DNA of 64,000 bases from Physcomitrium patens (lineage: Eukaryota > Streptophyta > Bryopsida > Funariales > Funariaceae), in assembly GCF_000002425.4 (NCBI RefSeq), contig NC_037254.1, positions 6,120,144-6,184,143 on the forward strand. Direction: 5' to 3'. Below the pieces are notes generated by a model. That model did no database searches. It worked only from the letters and a program-made list of their open reading frames with translations, and had not been told where the DNA came from. The first letter of the stretch is position 1; every line of letters starts with the position of its first letter. The position numbers and the translations under genes were made by a program. Below are positions 13,314-26,000 of the stretch, in pieces.

Positions 13314-16300
13314 ATGGCGGCTTTGTTGGTGGCCTCGAGTACGGGAGTGGGGTTGGCAGCTACTGTGGGACGAAAGGACGCGGGTTCTTGCACCTCGTCG
13401 ACCGCGAGACCGCAGCTGGTGCTTGTGTCGAACCGGAAGAGCGCATCTAATGTGGCAGGCACTTCGGTGGTTCCCGTGCCGGTTCATGTATGGTCTAGGG
13501 GATCTAGCTTTCCGTTGCCGCGGAGTACGATGACGGAAAACCCTACTCCTGTACGTTGGTTTCTCTTGCCATGATGCATTTAGGTTTACGTAATTGCGTC
13601 AGTTTGTCAATTTCTAGCCTCCCGTCAAGCTGTCTCTCAGTACTTCAGGTAGTTGTGGCTTTTTTTTTTTTCCTTTTTTTTTTTCCTTTTTTTTTTTTTT
13701 TTTTTTTTCCTCCCTCTCTCGCGGTTTGCATGATTTTTGCGGAAGATTTTTATGCTGAACTCTGCATTCGTAGGATATCAAATGACAAGAATGTGTGTTG
13801 TTGTTGACAACATCATACCCTCTTGGGAAGTTGCTTGATAACACTTATTTTCTTTTATTTTAATTTTTGTTTTCAGCTCATTTCGACACAACGAATTTGA
13901 CCGTCGAAGGCAGCTTGTTTGGGGGTGATAATCAAGATTTCGTGTTTGGTATTTTACATGATAGGAATTTAAAGCGTTTTTTTCCATCTTCGAGATTATT
14001 ATTATATTTTTTAAAATTCTTAGATGTGAACTCACTGCATACACGGAATGCTTAGAGCGAAATTTTGCTGAATCTTGCGTCGGACCTGGTGGTGCTTTGG
14101 TGGTTGAAAATGATTTTTAGTACTCAAAGAAATGAGGTCCATCCGACGAGGTTGCCATACGTTTTTTGATTACTTTCTTGAAAGAAGACTGTATTTCGCA
14201 GTAATGGGTCTAAACTCAGGACATTGTTACACTTCTTATATCCGACTTTTGGCTCAAGGACATATTAGAGTGAGGCTCATGTTTATCTTCTTTGTCGTTA
14301 ACCGGAGCTACCCTGTACACTGGAAAATTTTACTTGAATTATGGATAATTTTAAGCATTTGTTCAGGTTTTTGGCATTTGCATTAGAACTTAGCTTTAGT
14401 TTTTACCTAAACAAATTTTACGATTTCTTTCGAAGTAGGGTTACGTTCTCGATCTCTAGGTGCAGCAGGTCGTTTTGGGGTCTAAGTGTCATCCCAAGTT
14501 GGGTAGCTACTTCGAAACCTTGGGATTACTATACAGCGCGGTTGACGTTATTTTCCTGTGGTAGATTTATTGTTTGTGACGCTGTTGCATTATCGATTTT
14601 GATCAGAGTGGATCAGGTCAAAAGTTCAGAACGTTGCTTACCAAGAACCTGATACGCTGTGCAGCAAAAGCAAGAAACATACACCGTGGGAGATTACATG
14701 ACTCCTGTTTCAGAATTGTATTGTGCAACAGTGAACACTACTATTGATGAAGGTATGGAGCGTCACTCTTTTATTTTGCAGAGCGTTCTTCATGCTTTCT
14801 TATGTTCAAAGATTTAATAGATTGAGAAAATAACAATCGACATCTCACACGTTGCAAGATGCTATGCTTGTGAGGAGTTCTCTTACCTACTTTTGGATGT
14901 CGTATGTATGAACCCTTTCTAACACTTTCATAACGCGCTCTGGGCAGCATTGGAAGTGCTTGTTGAAAAGCGAATCACTGGCATGCCCGTGATTGATGAT
15001 TTTGGAGCGTTGGTACGGTGAAACACCATCAACCTGATTGTTGCGTCGGCGTGACTAAGCTTTCACTTTTTTTGAGCTTCCCAAACTTTTAGATTCGTTC
15101 TTAAATCTGCATAGTTCTCAACATCAATTAAGGTTGCTTCTGCGCATTATTTGGCGCGTACAAATTGCAACGTTCGGTTGAGTGACTTCAGTATGGTGCT
15201 AAATTATCAACTCCCGCTTATTGTCTTCGTGTCTTTGTATTCGTGGAAGGAGTTTCATGGGTAGTACTATCTTGGTTTGCATGTTTAGTTAACGGCTTGT
15301 TATTAAATTGTATATGTCCCGATTAAATCCTTTTCAATTTTGTTGCTCGTAGGTGGGGGTTGTCTCCGATTACGACTTGTTGGCGCTGGACTCAATATCA
15401 GGTTTCCAACAGACTGACTCAGTTAAAGTTTCGCAGAAGTACACTGGTTTGATGTGATACATTCGATCTAGCCATGGTAAATCTGTACGTGATCAACTAG
15501 TGGGTGGTTCTAGTCATTTTGGTCACATTACTGTTGTTTAAATTATACTTCGGTTGTTCAGATGGATGTTCTGGGATGCATCCTCCCAGATTCTAGTAAG
15601 CGCTTTATTGACTGGACATACTTTGGTTGGCAGGACAAAGACAACCTGAAACTAGCTTATTTCCAGAAGCTGGCAGGACATGGAAGGTTAGTTCTGCAAA
15701 GCCTTTTTTCATTCACCTCCTCACAAATATTACCACGGCTTTACCGATTGTATACAATGTACCAGGAAAGATCTCGGATCAATGTATTCAACTTACATGA
15801 GGATTGTGCTTCCTTAGGCTTTTAAGGAGATCCAGAAGCTGTTGATTAAAACTAATGGAAAGACCGTAGGAGATGTGATGACCCCATCACCGCTTGTTGT
15901 TAGCGAGCAGACCAACCTTGAAGATGCAGCAAGGTACGTTCGCTGGCTCTCGCGCGATGCGGCACTGGTATGATTGCTCCTTTCTTTGCCTACATAACAT
16001 TGTAGGCTTTCATGGAATCCGTGTGAGGGTGCTGAGGTTTCTAAAGCATATTTTTATTACGATGTGAAATGCAGGGTTTTGCTTGATACCAAGTTTAGGC
16101 GCTTGCCAGTTGTTGGTGATGATGGAAAATTGGTGAGTCCCCGATTTCTGAATCTATGTAAAGTTCATGACTTCCGAGTGACATGTCTAGAAAAGGTGGA
16201 ATTGGCATTGGACCTTACAATTCATTTGCAGATAGGTGTATTTGAGATTCTTCAGGTTTGTCCTGGACTAAGGATTCTTGAACCTCTGGTTGACTTTCTC

Positions 16301-16569
16301 ATTTTCAGGAGTCTTGGTAAATATAAGTTGATCCAAATTCAATAGGATCACTAAACCGTTGCCTCATGTGTTCAGTTCAACCCAGTTGGCAGAATGTATA
16401 GAGCACTTAGTTTTACATCAGTGATGAAGTGCTTGTTGCATTGATGCCACAGGTCGGACTTCTAACCAGAGGTAATGTTGTAAGAGCTGCACTTGTTATG
16501 AAAAGAGCTGCTGAGGAAGAGCTTGGAGGGAAAGGAGCCGTGGAGGACATGTTCGGTGGTGACACGTGA
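13314..16569 (+). CDS. CBSX: CBS-domain-pair protein of the plastid CBSX1/CBSX2 type, eight exons
   Basis: Model: 13314-13550, 14665-14752, 14948-15012, 15353-15401, 15634-15686, 15818-15933, 16075-16132, 16453-16569. All introns are GT-AG, phases agree, and the product is 260 residues. Residues 1-79 are Ser/Thr/Arg-rich and end near MTENPTP, like a chloroplast transit peptide plus linker. CBS1 spans about 85-147 (YTVGDYMTP, then GMPVIDDFGALVGVVSDYDLL). CBS2 spans about 179-243 (TVGDVMTPSPLVV, then RRLPVVGDDGKLVGLLTRGNVVRAAL). Between them is the LFPEAGRTWKAFKEIQKLL segment typical of plant CBSX. In Arabidopsis, CBSX1 and CBSX2 bind adenosine nucleotides and activate plastid thioredoxins. That role here is inferred from family membership. 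Start chosen: the ATG in ACAAATGGCG. Exons 4 and 5 are only 49 and 53 nt. Splice sites were set by eye and have not been checked against a transcript. Confidence 0.92.
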
Positions 16570-17100
16570 AGCAGTAGTTTAAACAGAGTAGTTCGTTTCA
16601 AACGAGCTTTAATTAAGATGCAGCAACCCAGTGATATTTTTTGGGGGATTGATAGATACACAGATTTTTACGCACTTTCAGCTCTTGCATGTATACCATG
16701 AACTGTTTTCTTCAACAGCCAGTTCCGTCATCACGATAGGTGATGCTGCACACGAGTGACGTACCTGCTTTTAGCACCACATTTGCAGGGGACTTGGAAA
16801 AAACGCTAGGAAAGTATGGTAAGCAACATTTGAGAACTATTTTGAAGTACTTTGCTCCATTCGTTATGTGGTGAGCGGTAAGCGGCACACAGATTTGTGT
16901 TTTTCTGATCTGGAAGGCTTCTGAACTGCACAAGCAAGGACTTCGACTGTAAAAACATGTACCACTGAGGACACAGAACAACGCGTAGCCAAATGCATTC
17001 AATAGAAATCTCTCTTAAGCAAAATAAGATCTTTTGTGTAGCATAAGTACAATTTGGATAGTCACAGAAATGCAAGCTATGTTAATTTGGGTAAAATATC
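16570..17100 (+). other. Probable 3' UTR and downstream flank of CBSX
   Basis: Non-repetitive sequence of gene-like composition follows the stop codon until AT-rich DNA begins near 17,100. No canonical AATAAA was seen, only AT-rich variants such as AAAATAAG near 17,020. Confidence 0.45.
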
Positions 17101-19299
17101 CTACGAAGGAAGGAAGGAAGGTAGACTTCACTAGTTGACTAATTGACAATCATGTTTATATTAGGTTGTGTGGTACCACAAAATCAACTTTGATCTAATT
17201 GTAACAGTTGTTTAATACTAAGAGCTTGCAATTACATATTAATATTTAGTGAATATAATGAAACATAAATTCTAAGGACAATGCATGCAATGTCCTAAGC
17301 ATATGCTTGTAACTTAATTAAAATATTAGAATGCATTTTGTATCTAAAACATTAAAACAAGATAGAAAAGTTGATGTGAAAATTGTGGATCTAAATATTT
17401 TTTTAGTAATATTCTTCTCAATTTGTCAAAAGAAGAGGTGAAAAAATTAAAAAGAATAGTACTTATAAAGGTTAATACAAGTAAACATATATAATTAAGT
17501 GACTTGCAAGGAGTATATTGCAACACAAAATAAAACTGATGGATGTGAAAGATGTAGACCACAAAAGAAGACATACTTGATTGAATAAGAATTGTCTTGA
17601 AAAGCCTACAGTATTGAACGGATCAAATAAGAAAACACTTAAAAATGCTTTAAAGTTGTAATCAATATATCCAGCACAACAAATGCACCTTTGGTAAAAG
17701 TTTTACATAAAAATCTTAATAAATATAGAAAATACCTGAAATCCATTAATCAATAAATCCCAAACATCACAAACTTGTGGAAGAGAAAAACTAGAAAAAG
17801 ATAAATCTAAAAAATAGTTGACTTGAGAATAAGGCAGATGAAGAACATCTAAGATAAGATTTTGCAAAGTACTCTAAATGGACATTAATACCAAACATGA
17901 ATTACACACAATACTAAGTTTTTTTTAACACTAATGTGAAACATCTAATATTATTAAACCAAAAAATATGGATTATCAATGCCTTGTTTTTTACCTAAGT
18001 ATGCTCCACATGTTTTAACATACTACCTATCAATTTAAATTTGGATAAATTTAATAAAATAAAAAATAAAAAAAAATAAAAAAAACTTGAAAAGGTGATA
18101 TCTTATGAGATATTTAAAGAGAATTCTAATCCAAACATTTCTTTTCATAGTTTATAGTTATGTCTTATATTATCTTTACTTAATTACAAATGCATCATAA
18201 GAGACTTGCTTGCTATTTAGAACACTTCATCTTTTGTCTTCTTTCTTCTCTTGTAAACGTTCTAAGAGAAAAGATGGAAATTTAGGATAGTCTTTAAAGC
18301 CATCTTTTGGTAGAGAGAATAGAGGTTGTTTCTTTATAACATAGTATATTTCATATTTTAGCTTTTTTCAAGAAATTTTATAAAAATTCTAATAAAAGAT
18401 TTTTAATGTGCAAGTTTATGTTTAATGATTATTTATTTTGTTTATGATTTCATATTTTATTTTTCATCATTATGTTCATGAATAATACTTTTTAAATAAA
18501 AAGACTAATAAAGAAGAGATTATAAATATATTTTGGATTACATTAAAAAAATAGAAAATAAGAATTATAAAAATTCTTATTTCAAGTAGTACTTTATATC
18601 ACTTTCCAAAAGCTAGAAAAGAAGACATACAAGAAGATATATATTGCTATTGAAAAATAAAGAAAAAATTAAATAGAAAGATTGAAGAATTCTATAAATG
18701 ATTTTTGTACATGAGTGATGATTTATTATCTTAACTATGTTTAACATTTACTATGAAATTGTTTTAGACATGTTTGACCAATTAACTTCAATGTATACTC
18801 AATTTACATGAATTTTTCATAATGAATAATTAAAAAAATAATAATTATTAATATCAATAATTATTGAAATATTATCCAAATTAAATTGAAAAGGATACTA
18901 ATTTTCTTCATTTAACCAAATTATAACTTGTTGTATGAATGTCCTTGAATTTTTTTATATTTTATTATAGTTTCTAAAAATATTAAGTTGTTTTTTTTGA
19001 AAACAAAAGAAAAGTTCTTTATGAAGCTTGTGAAGAATAATTTTCAACTACATTGAGACAAAAAAGGTATTCTGCATGATTGTTGCGACCTAAATCAATC
19101 TAATTGATAGAACTAAAACTACAAGAAATATTTTAAGAAATTTCTAAACTAAGAGATTAAAAAAAATATAAATCCAGCTTTAGAATTAAATTTATTATTA
19201 AAAGAAGATATAATATTTAGATGTTTAAGTAATAGACATGATAATAGATAATACTTAAAATAAAATAAATAAACTTTCTAAAAATAATTATATCAAAAA

Positions 19300-19341
19300 C
19301 ATCCTCCTAATATTAAGTAATAACAAAATATTAGGAGGATG
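19300..19341. repeat. 15-bp perfect inverted repeat, 12-nt loop
   Basis: Arms 19300-19314 and 19327-19341 (CATCCTCCTAATATT and its complement) enclose an A-rich loop. The arms are GC-richer than their surroundings. On + it is followed by a T-rich run, so it would resemble a terminator-like hairpin, but that has no known meaning in a plant nucleus. Confidence 0.9.
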
Positions 19342-20704
19342 CTATTTTTTTACAAAAAAAATATGTAAATAAAAAAATAAAAATATGTTGTTGTGATTCT
19401 ATCATTTTAGAGTTGGAAGAATTTGTTTTAAAAAAAAAAGAAAACAAAGAAGAGTCTAAGTAATAAAAAAAAAAAAAAAAAAAGATAAAATTTCTAAATT
19501 AATTCAAAAAAAATAATATTATATGCAAATTTGGTTAAGTATTTGTAATTTTAATGCAACTTGCTTGATTGGTATAACTTGCAAAGTTAACCAGACAATT
19601 TTTAACAATAAGCATAGACATGATGTAAAAAATTATCATCAAATATAAAGGATTTTAAGTGCTAAAATAAAATTTTATTAAATATTTAAAAATAACTAAT
19701 TCAAATATCACCATAAATAATTTACTTTTAATAAAAAGAAATTAAATCCAATTGGTATGACTAACATATAAGACATATATAAGTGATTTTGAATAAAGAC
19801 CAATCTTGATTTTAAAATAAATACAAAAAACAATATTTAAGTAAGTAAATTAACTATTCAATTAAAGTCACTAGGTTTAAAGATAACAACTTAGGTAGTG
19901 CTAAAAAAAATTAAAGTTGAAATTAAAAAATAAAAAAATAAAATAAAAAAATCCTTTAAATTTTAGATTTATAGATATTGAGGGTTTAACTATTTTGGTT
20001 TTTTAATTGCCTTTGTAAACAATTATTTCTTTGTAATTTTTTATTTAAGTTATTTCTTATTTTTAGAATCTATAAATTGAATGATGGATTTAGAATTTTC
20101 TATAATTTTTCATTTTTTATTTTTTAATAAAAGGTCTGAAACATTGTATTTGTTTTGTTGATATTTTTTTACTATCTTTTTTAAGTTTTGAGTTGAATCC
20201 TCCATCTATTTTTAATACTTGTGATTCTAGTGATATATTTAAAATTTTAATAAGTGTTTTGTTTAGGAGACATAAGGCTTTTCAAATTATAAAATATATA
20301 CATATATATATACATATACATAAATCAACGTTTAAATAATTGTATACTAGAAAATAAAGTATGTAATTTATATAAGAATATTTTTATATTGTGGTTACAA
20401 AATATTATGTTTTGACTAATTTTTGTATATATTATAAATATAAATGACCTAAAACTATAAAACCTATGTTCTAAGCTTATAGAATGGATTGTACATGGTC
20501 ATGCCAATTTGCACCATATATTGAAATCTTCATATACTTCTTCTTTTAATCCATATCTTAGCATATAACTTTTTGATTATCATATCTATTTATTAATAAT
20601 AATAATAAAAAAAAAAATGATGCTTATACAATAGAAATAAATGAATCTGTGAGTGATAATATATCACTAGCCAAATGCTTAGTTCACCCTGATTGGCATA
20701 CTAC

Positions 20705-20708
<4 letters not shown>

Positions 20709-20736
<28 letters not shown>
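20709..20736. repeat. Poly-A tract, 28 bp
   Basis: An uninterrupted A run shortly before the Copia remnant. It may be a retroposon tail, but no body was recognised. Confidence 0.9.
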
Positions 20737-20869
20737 CAACATTCTATTCATAAAAATAAATAAAAATCAATAATCCAGGATTTAATCTCATTATTCCTAA
20801 GTATACAAGCAATATCTTATAAGTGGATATTCAAAAGGAAACCAATCAATTCAATTCAATTCAATTCTT

Positions 20870-22033
20870 ACTAGACTAAAAAAACACTTAATTGCACAAG
20901 AAGATTATTAAGAACATAGAATCAACTTCTTTGAAATATTTGCTTTAGTAATCAAGTAGTTGATTTTATAGACTATTATAGCCATTGTTGCTACTAAAAG
21001 ATAGAAACTAACTCATGTAGATGTCAATATTTTTTTAAATAGTAAATTGATTAAATACATATTTATGAAGTAGCTTCTTTAATTTATAATCTCCAACAAA
21101 GAAGATCTAGTATGTCTTCTCTCAAATTCTATTTATGGACTAAAATAATCTGCAAAAGCATGGTATGAAATATTAGACACTCTTTCATACAAACTTGGTT
21201 GATAAGGAGCTCATCACACCTAAATTTATATTTTTATCAAAATAGAATTCAATTATCTTATTTTTAATGCACATTAATGATTTCTTCATCATCCAAAACA
21301 AAACTTTAAAAATGACGATACTAAAAGTTGTCATTTAATAATACTTAAACAATTAATTGTTAAACATTATGTATGAATTGAATTTAAAACCAATGCCCTT
21401 AGTATTACTATGCATTAGCAGAGCTATAGTTAAGTAATTTTATTTGAGTTTTATATAGATAAATGGAAGCTAACATTCACTCTACTTCCAACAAGAACTA
21501 GTCTTGGAATTAATTCTTTTTCTCTTACAATTGATCCAAAATTATATTATTGCATTGAACTACCTATCTAACCACTTGTGGATAGTTATTTCTTTGCTCC
21601 ATGGATAGCTATTTCTTTGCTTTCAAAGGAAAATCCTATCATATAGAATAGCAATGCCAACCAACAACTTCAAGATCATCTATTGAATCTGAATACCTAC
21701 TCTTTTCTCATTGCACTATCATTTATTTCTTAAAATCAACTTAGCTCCTAACAAGATTATTCCTCTTCAATATACAAACATTAAAATACTCTCCAATCTC
21801 CCTTCTTTACCAATCAATATACATTGCAATAATCAAGGCATTATTGTACTAGATAAAAATCCTGTCTTTCATGCACCACAAAGCAATGTGGTTCACCACC
21901 ATTTTTTCCTCAAACTATATATATATATATACATAGAAGAACAACCAGCAAATATACTCTCAAGGCTCTCTCTCGTCCTAAATTTGGCTTCCTTATCGGA
22001 TGCACTAGCACAGATACTCAACTTATTCAATAG
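20870..22033 (+). pseudogene. Decayed Ty1/Copia reverse transcriptase and RNase H
   Basis: Conceptual translation gives GIDYFEIFALVIK near the start, equivalent to the Copia RT motif DYxETFAPV. A decayed YVDD region (read as HINDFFII) follows near 21270. The RNase H tail includes IHCNNQGIIVLDKNPVFHA and HHHFFLK (about 21815-21920), then an EEQPANI segment at about 21940 and, one frame over, KALSRPKFGFL. The order is that of a Copia pol 3' half. Many stops and at least one frameshift make it dead. Gag and integrase upstream were not recognised. A purine run AATAGGGGG at about 22029-22037 could be the polypurine tract. Confidence 0.7.
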
Positions 22034-22380
22034 GGGGCTATGCGAGGTACGAGGCTATGCCCCAGGCGACGTAGATGATGGGGTCGTCGTTCACAAGGTT
22101 GATCTCCAGCTCGATGGCGTGGGTGAATAAGATCTTTTATGGCGCTGATCCCCCTGCCATCGGCCATCGGAGGCAGCAACCCATCCCTCCTGCAGTCGAT
22201 CATCCGCAAGGACCTATCGTTGATGTTCGTATTAATCAGCAACAAATCCCTTCTGCCATCGAACTTTTGCAAGGAGCTGCTGCTAATGGTCCTCATGAGG
22301 ATCGACTAATCGCTCCAATCATGTCTTTACAAAGAGAGGTGCAACGCCGTGAGTCTATGCCTCTGCACCACAGGTAGTCC
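22034..22380. other. GC-rich island with coding-like stretches on both strands
   Basis: A short island of much higher GC than its surroundings follows the Copia remnant. On the minus strand, 22136-22038 reads 32 residues (beginning KILFTHAIELEINL, ending WGIASYLA) to a TAG. Most of its codons end in G or C, as in real plant exons. An in-frame stop lies just upstream, so it would be a 3'-terminal fragment. On the plus strand, about 22139-22377 reads an open frame rich in Pro and Gln (YGADPPAIGHRRQQP to MPLHHR) that could be gag-like. Neither was identified. It may be a captured gene fragment joined to transposon sequence. Confidence 0.4.
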
Positions 22381-22897
22381 AATACAAATATATTTGTTGC
22401 TTCGACGGTATTTGAGAATTTTTAGCCTTGATGTATTATGAGTGTTCTGTGTATGTGATAATTTTGTTGGTGGGTGTGTACTTTGTCGAGTGTATCACAC
22501 TGAGTAAGCGGGCCAAGGAGTGTTGGTGAGGCGATTGAACTTAGTGGAGAAGTGTATGGTGAAAACAAAGGCAGAGTAGGAAGACGACTGCAACGCCAAA
22601 TATTCAAGCAATGATGTATGGCAAAGTGAACCGATCTAGCGAGGGGAGAGGAAGAATCAAAACAGCAAGAAAAAGTTTTGTGTTGTGAAGATCGTGTTCA
22701 GTGAAAAGGGGAAAATAACATCTGGAGAAGGATTCCAGCAACTACTCAGCGATAACATAGCAAGTTAAGCATTCCATTAAAATGTGAATAGTGTGTAAAG
22801 AGAAGTGCAGAAAGCAATGTGCGATCGAAGTTGAGTCAGGATGTGATGAAGAAATGTGTACATGGTACAAAAGAGCTAACATCGATGACAAAGAGAG
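22381..22897. other. Unassigned sequence interrupted by the Copia element
   Basis: Purine-rich, moderately GC-balanced sequence without a recognisable frame. Sequence of similar style resumes at 27798 on the far side of the Copia insertion, so both belong to one older locus or repeat. Confidence 0.45.
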
Positions 22898-23056
22898 TGT
22901 TACAAAAATAGGATGAAAACATTAAAGCAGGATGGACATCATTTGTTGCTAACAAAAAGTGCAGAAAGCCAAGGAGAGGAGAGGGCACTTTGAATGCTTT
23001 TATTAAATTCTTGATAAGTCACAACTTTTGGTACATATAGTATGAGACATTCAACA
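22898..23056 (-). repeat. Copia 3' LTR (159 bp)
   Basis: It matches 27644-27797. Shared core: GGATGGACATCATTTGTTGC (left) versus the same with AGATGG (right), and ATAAGTCACA...TACATATAGTATGAGA. Confidence 0.85.
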
Positions 23057-26000
23057 TTCTTTTGGAAGTGGGACTTAATTTTCTACTGAAACAAGACCTA
23101 ACATATCCCTAAAAGCTAGAAATTCATCTCTAGAGAGAGGTTTGTAAAGATGTCTGCCGCCATCTACTTTGTAGGACAATACTCCAAATCAATTTGTCCT
23201 TTCTACATACATTGCCTAATAAAATGATGTTCTATATTCCAATGCTTTGTATAGTCATGGTGTACTAGATTCTTGGCAATAGCAATGGCATTTTGGTTAT
23301 CCTCATAAATGAGAATCCTTTCTAGCTTAGAAATGTTATAATTCCTAAATATATTACAAAGCCACAAAGATTTCCTTGTTGCAATAGCTAAAGCTACATA
23401 CTTTGCTTCCATTGACAAAACAAAAACTAAAGTTTTTTTTATTTGACCAAGTGATAATTATTCCTTCATAATATAAATGTATAATCTTCTAATGAATAGC
23501 ACATATTTATATAATCTGCTCTATCTGCATCACTATAACCTACAAGTTACAAAATTACTTCTTTTTTTCTATATTATAATACCAAATATTTTATTCTTTA
23601 CAAATAACAAAATATTTGTTTGATTCCTTGCCAATGTGAAACATATAAATGTCACATGTATTGAGCAAAGTATTGACAAGAAAATATAATGTTATATCTT
23701 GTACCATTTGTAAGATATAATAACAAATCTAAAGCTTTTTGATAAAGCTTTATATCTTTTGCATCCAAAAGATCATAATTCTTAGGCTTAGTAACATGAC
23801 TTTGTACCATTAGTGTAGCAACTATCTTTGCATCTTTTATCCCAAAATCCTCCAACTTTTGACAAATGTACTAAGTTTGGTTCAAACTAATAGTACCATT
23901 TTTCTTATCTTATAAAAAATCAATTAAAAAAGAATGACTAGATTTATCAAGATCTTTCATCTTCTAGAATTCTTGTAATTCATCCTTGCATTTCATAAGG
24001 ATGTCAAAGTTCTTGCCATTAATAAGTACAATATCAACATAGATAATCCAAACTAGTCCCTCAATAAATAATACAATGTATATTATGATTAGTCTCTCAA
24101 TGTATATTGTATACAAAGAAGGATTAAATTCTAAGCATTTCTAATAAAGATTCAATTAAGATTTATCCAAATTCTTGTTCCATCCATATCCAAATTGCTT
24201 CAAATCATATAAAGTCTTTAGCAATTCTAATAGCTTGTCTTTGTATTTTGATAGAACTTCCAAACCTTCTAGAATTTTCATATAAGTATCTTCTTCTTTA
24301 AGTTCATCATTTAAATAAGTTGAAATAACATTAAGTTATAACATATTTTAATTAAAGGTAGCAATAATTATAATTAATATGTAAATTATTTCAAGGCAAG
24401 AAATTGATACAAAAGTTTCTTAGTAATCAAGACTCTTCACTTATATAAAATCTTTTACAACTAATTTTACTTTAAAATTTACAATTGAGCCACCACTAGT
24501 AAGTTTTAAAAAAAAAAACACATTTTAAATCTATAGCCTTCCTACTATTAAATAAAAATAAAAAATTTCCTTTATCATGATCTTTCAAAGAATCAAGTTC
24601 TTTCTTCATGGCATGACTCCACTCTTTGTAAAATAATGAATTCATGGCTTACTCAATAGTCTTTGATTTTGCATATTCATCAATATAAATGATATCTATT
24701 GTTTCAATTAGAAAGTCATAATCTCTTTGAATAAAGTTTTTTTCTTTTTTTTCAAGACATGCAATGCATTTTAATATCACTTATAATATTTTCTGAATCA
24801 ATGCCACCTATATAATAATATCTTGGTAGTAGAGCTTGAGTGATTGCTTCTACTTTTAGTCGATGGAATTCTACTACTTCTGTTGGTATAGGGTTTACTT
24901 CTTCTTCAATTATTTTTCCATCCAATCCATTATACATAAGTAATCTTGAAGCTTGAGGTTGAAATATTTTTAATTTATTTGGATGTTAAAAATCTAATAT
25001 ATCAAGTTTATTTCTATAATCCATATCTTTTTCAATTTTCTCTTAAGGGATTAATGGCATACTAAGTAATTCATTCTTATTATTGAAAAAATCACATCTT
25101 GACTAAGAATCACATTCTTCTCTTTAGGTAGAAAAATTTCATATCTTTTTGCTACTTTTGAATATCTAACAAAAATACTCTTCTTTATCTTTACATTGAG
25201 CTTTTAACATTTTATTTTTGTTATGTAGTACCAAGAAAGAAAATCAAAGCAATTAGTATTTTTAAGAAAATATTTTTCACCATAAAAAACTTAATGTAGT
25301 GTCTTATTATCAAATCTTGCAAATAAAAGGCAATTATAAGTTCAAGTTATAAATTTTGCTGCAAATACTTAATACTAACGATTTAGCCTAGCATCCATTG
25401 GAAGTGTTTGTATTCCTTCAAAAATAGTCCACATCCTATGCTCTTCCATACCAACAATTTCATATGTATATGCAAGAGTAATCATGTGCCAAATGCCTTC
25501 AGCTTTGAAGTGAACCAAACTTATTATTCAAGAATTCATTGCATTGATCAATAAAAAAAAAAAAATTACCTTTCTTTTAGTTCTTCTTTGTATCTTTACT
25601 TCCCAAGTCTTATAAGCAACATATACTTGGTCCTTATTTAGAAGAAATACAAGACTACAATAGCCAAAATATTCATCAATTCATATATCTAATTATTTGG
25701 CACCACCAAAGCTAATTGTATTGAAATAATCAAGGTTAGATACTATTACATCTAAGATACCATTGGCATTTTCATATTTGTGTAAAAAAAGGTTGCCTAT
25801 GAGCCTTGCCAAAAATGCATGATTTATATATAGGTATTTTATTCTTCTCTTCCTTGATCTTTAATCCTTCAATATAATTCATCTACTCTGCTTTTTGTAT
25901 TGCATATATTGAATCATACGCTAATGCTTGATGCCACTCAATAAGTGTATAACTTGAAATAAATGAACTAGAAATAGTGGAAACTTCTTTAATTTCACAA

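Larger units (their letters stand above)
17101..20869. other. AT-rich intergenic DNA, nothing assigned
   Basis: No gene or recognisable transposon domain was seen. It contains A-rich runs, a 15-bp inverted repeat at 19300-19341, TA-rich stretches near 20295-20320 and a poly-A run at 20709-20736. It is probably very old decayed repeats. Confidence 0.5.

Noticed and set aside
13614..13844. Lys-rich frame on minus and Phe-rich frame on plus in CBSX intron 1
   Set aside because: Produced by the poly-T tracts at about 13660-13709, with no other support.
15562..15825. 87-codon frame inside CBSX introns 4-6
   Set aside because: It overlaps true exon 5 in a different frame, and the CBSX linker is read in the other frame.
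22027..22296. 89-codon minus frame (RTISSSSLQKFDGRRDL)
   Set aside because: Its frame differs from the G/C-ending codon frame at 22038-22136, and no domain is visible.
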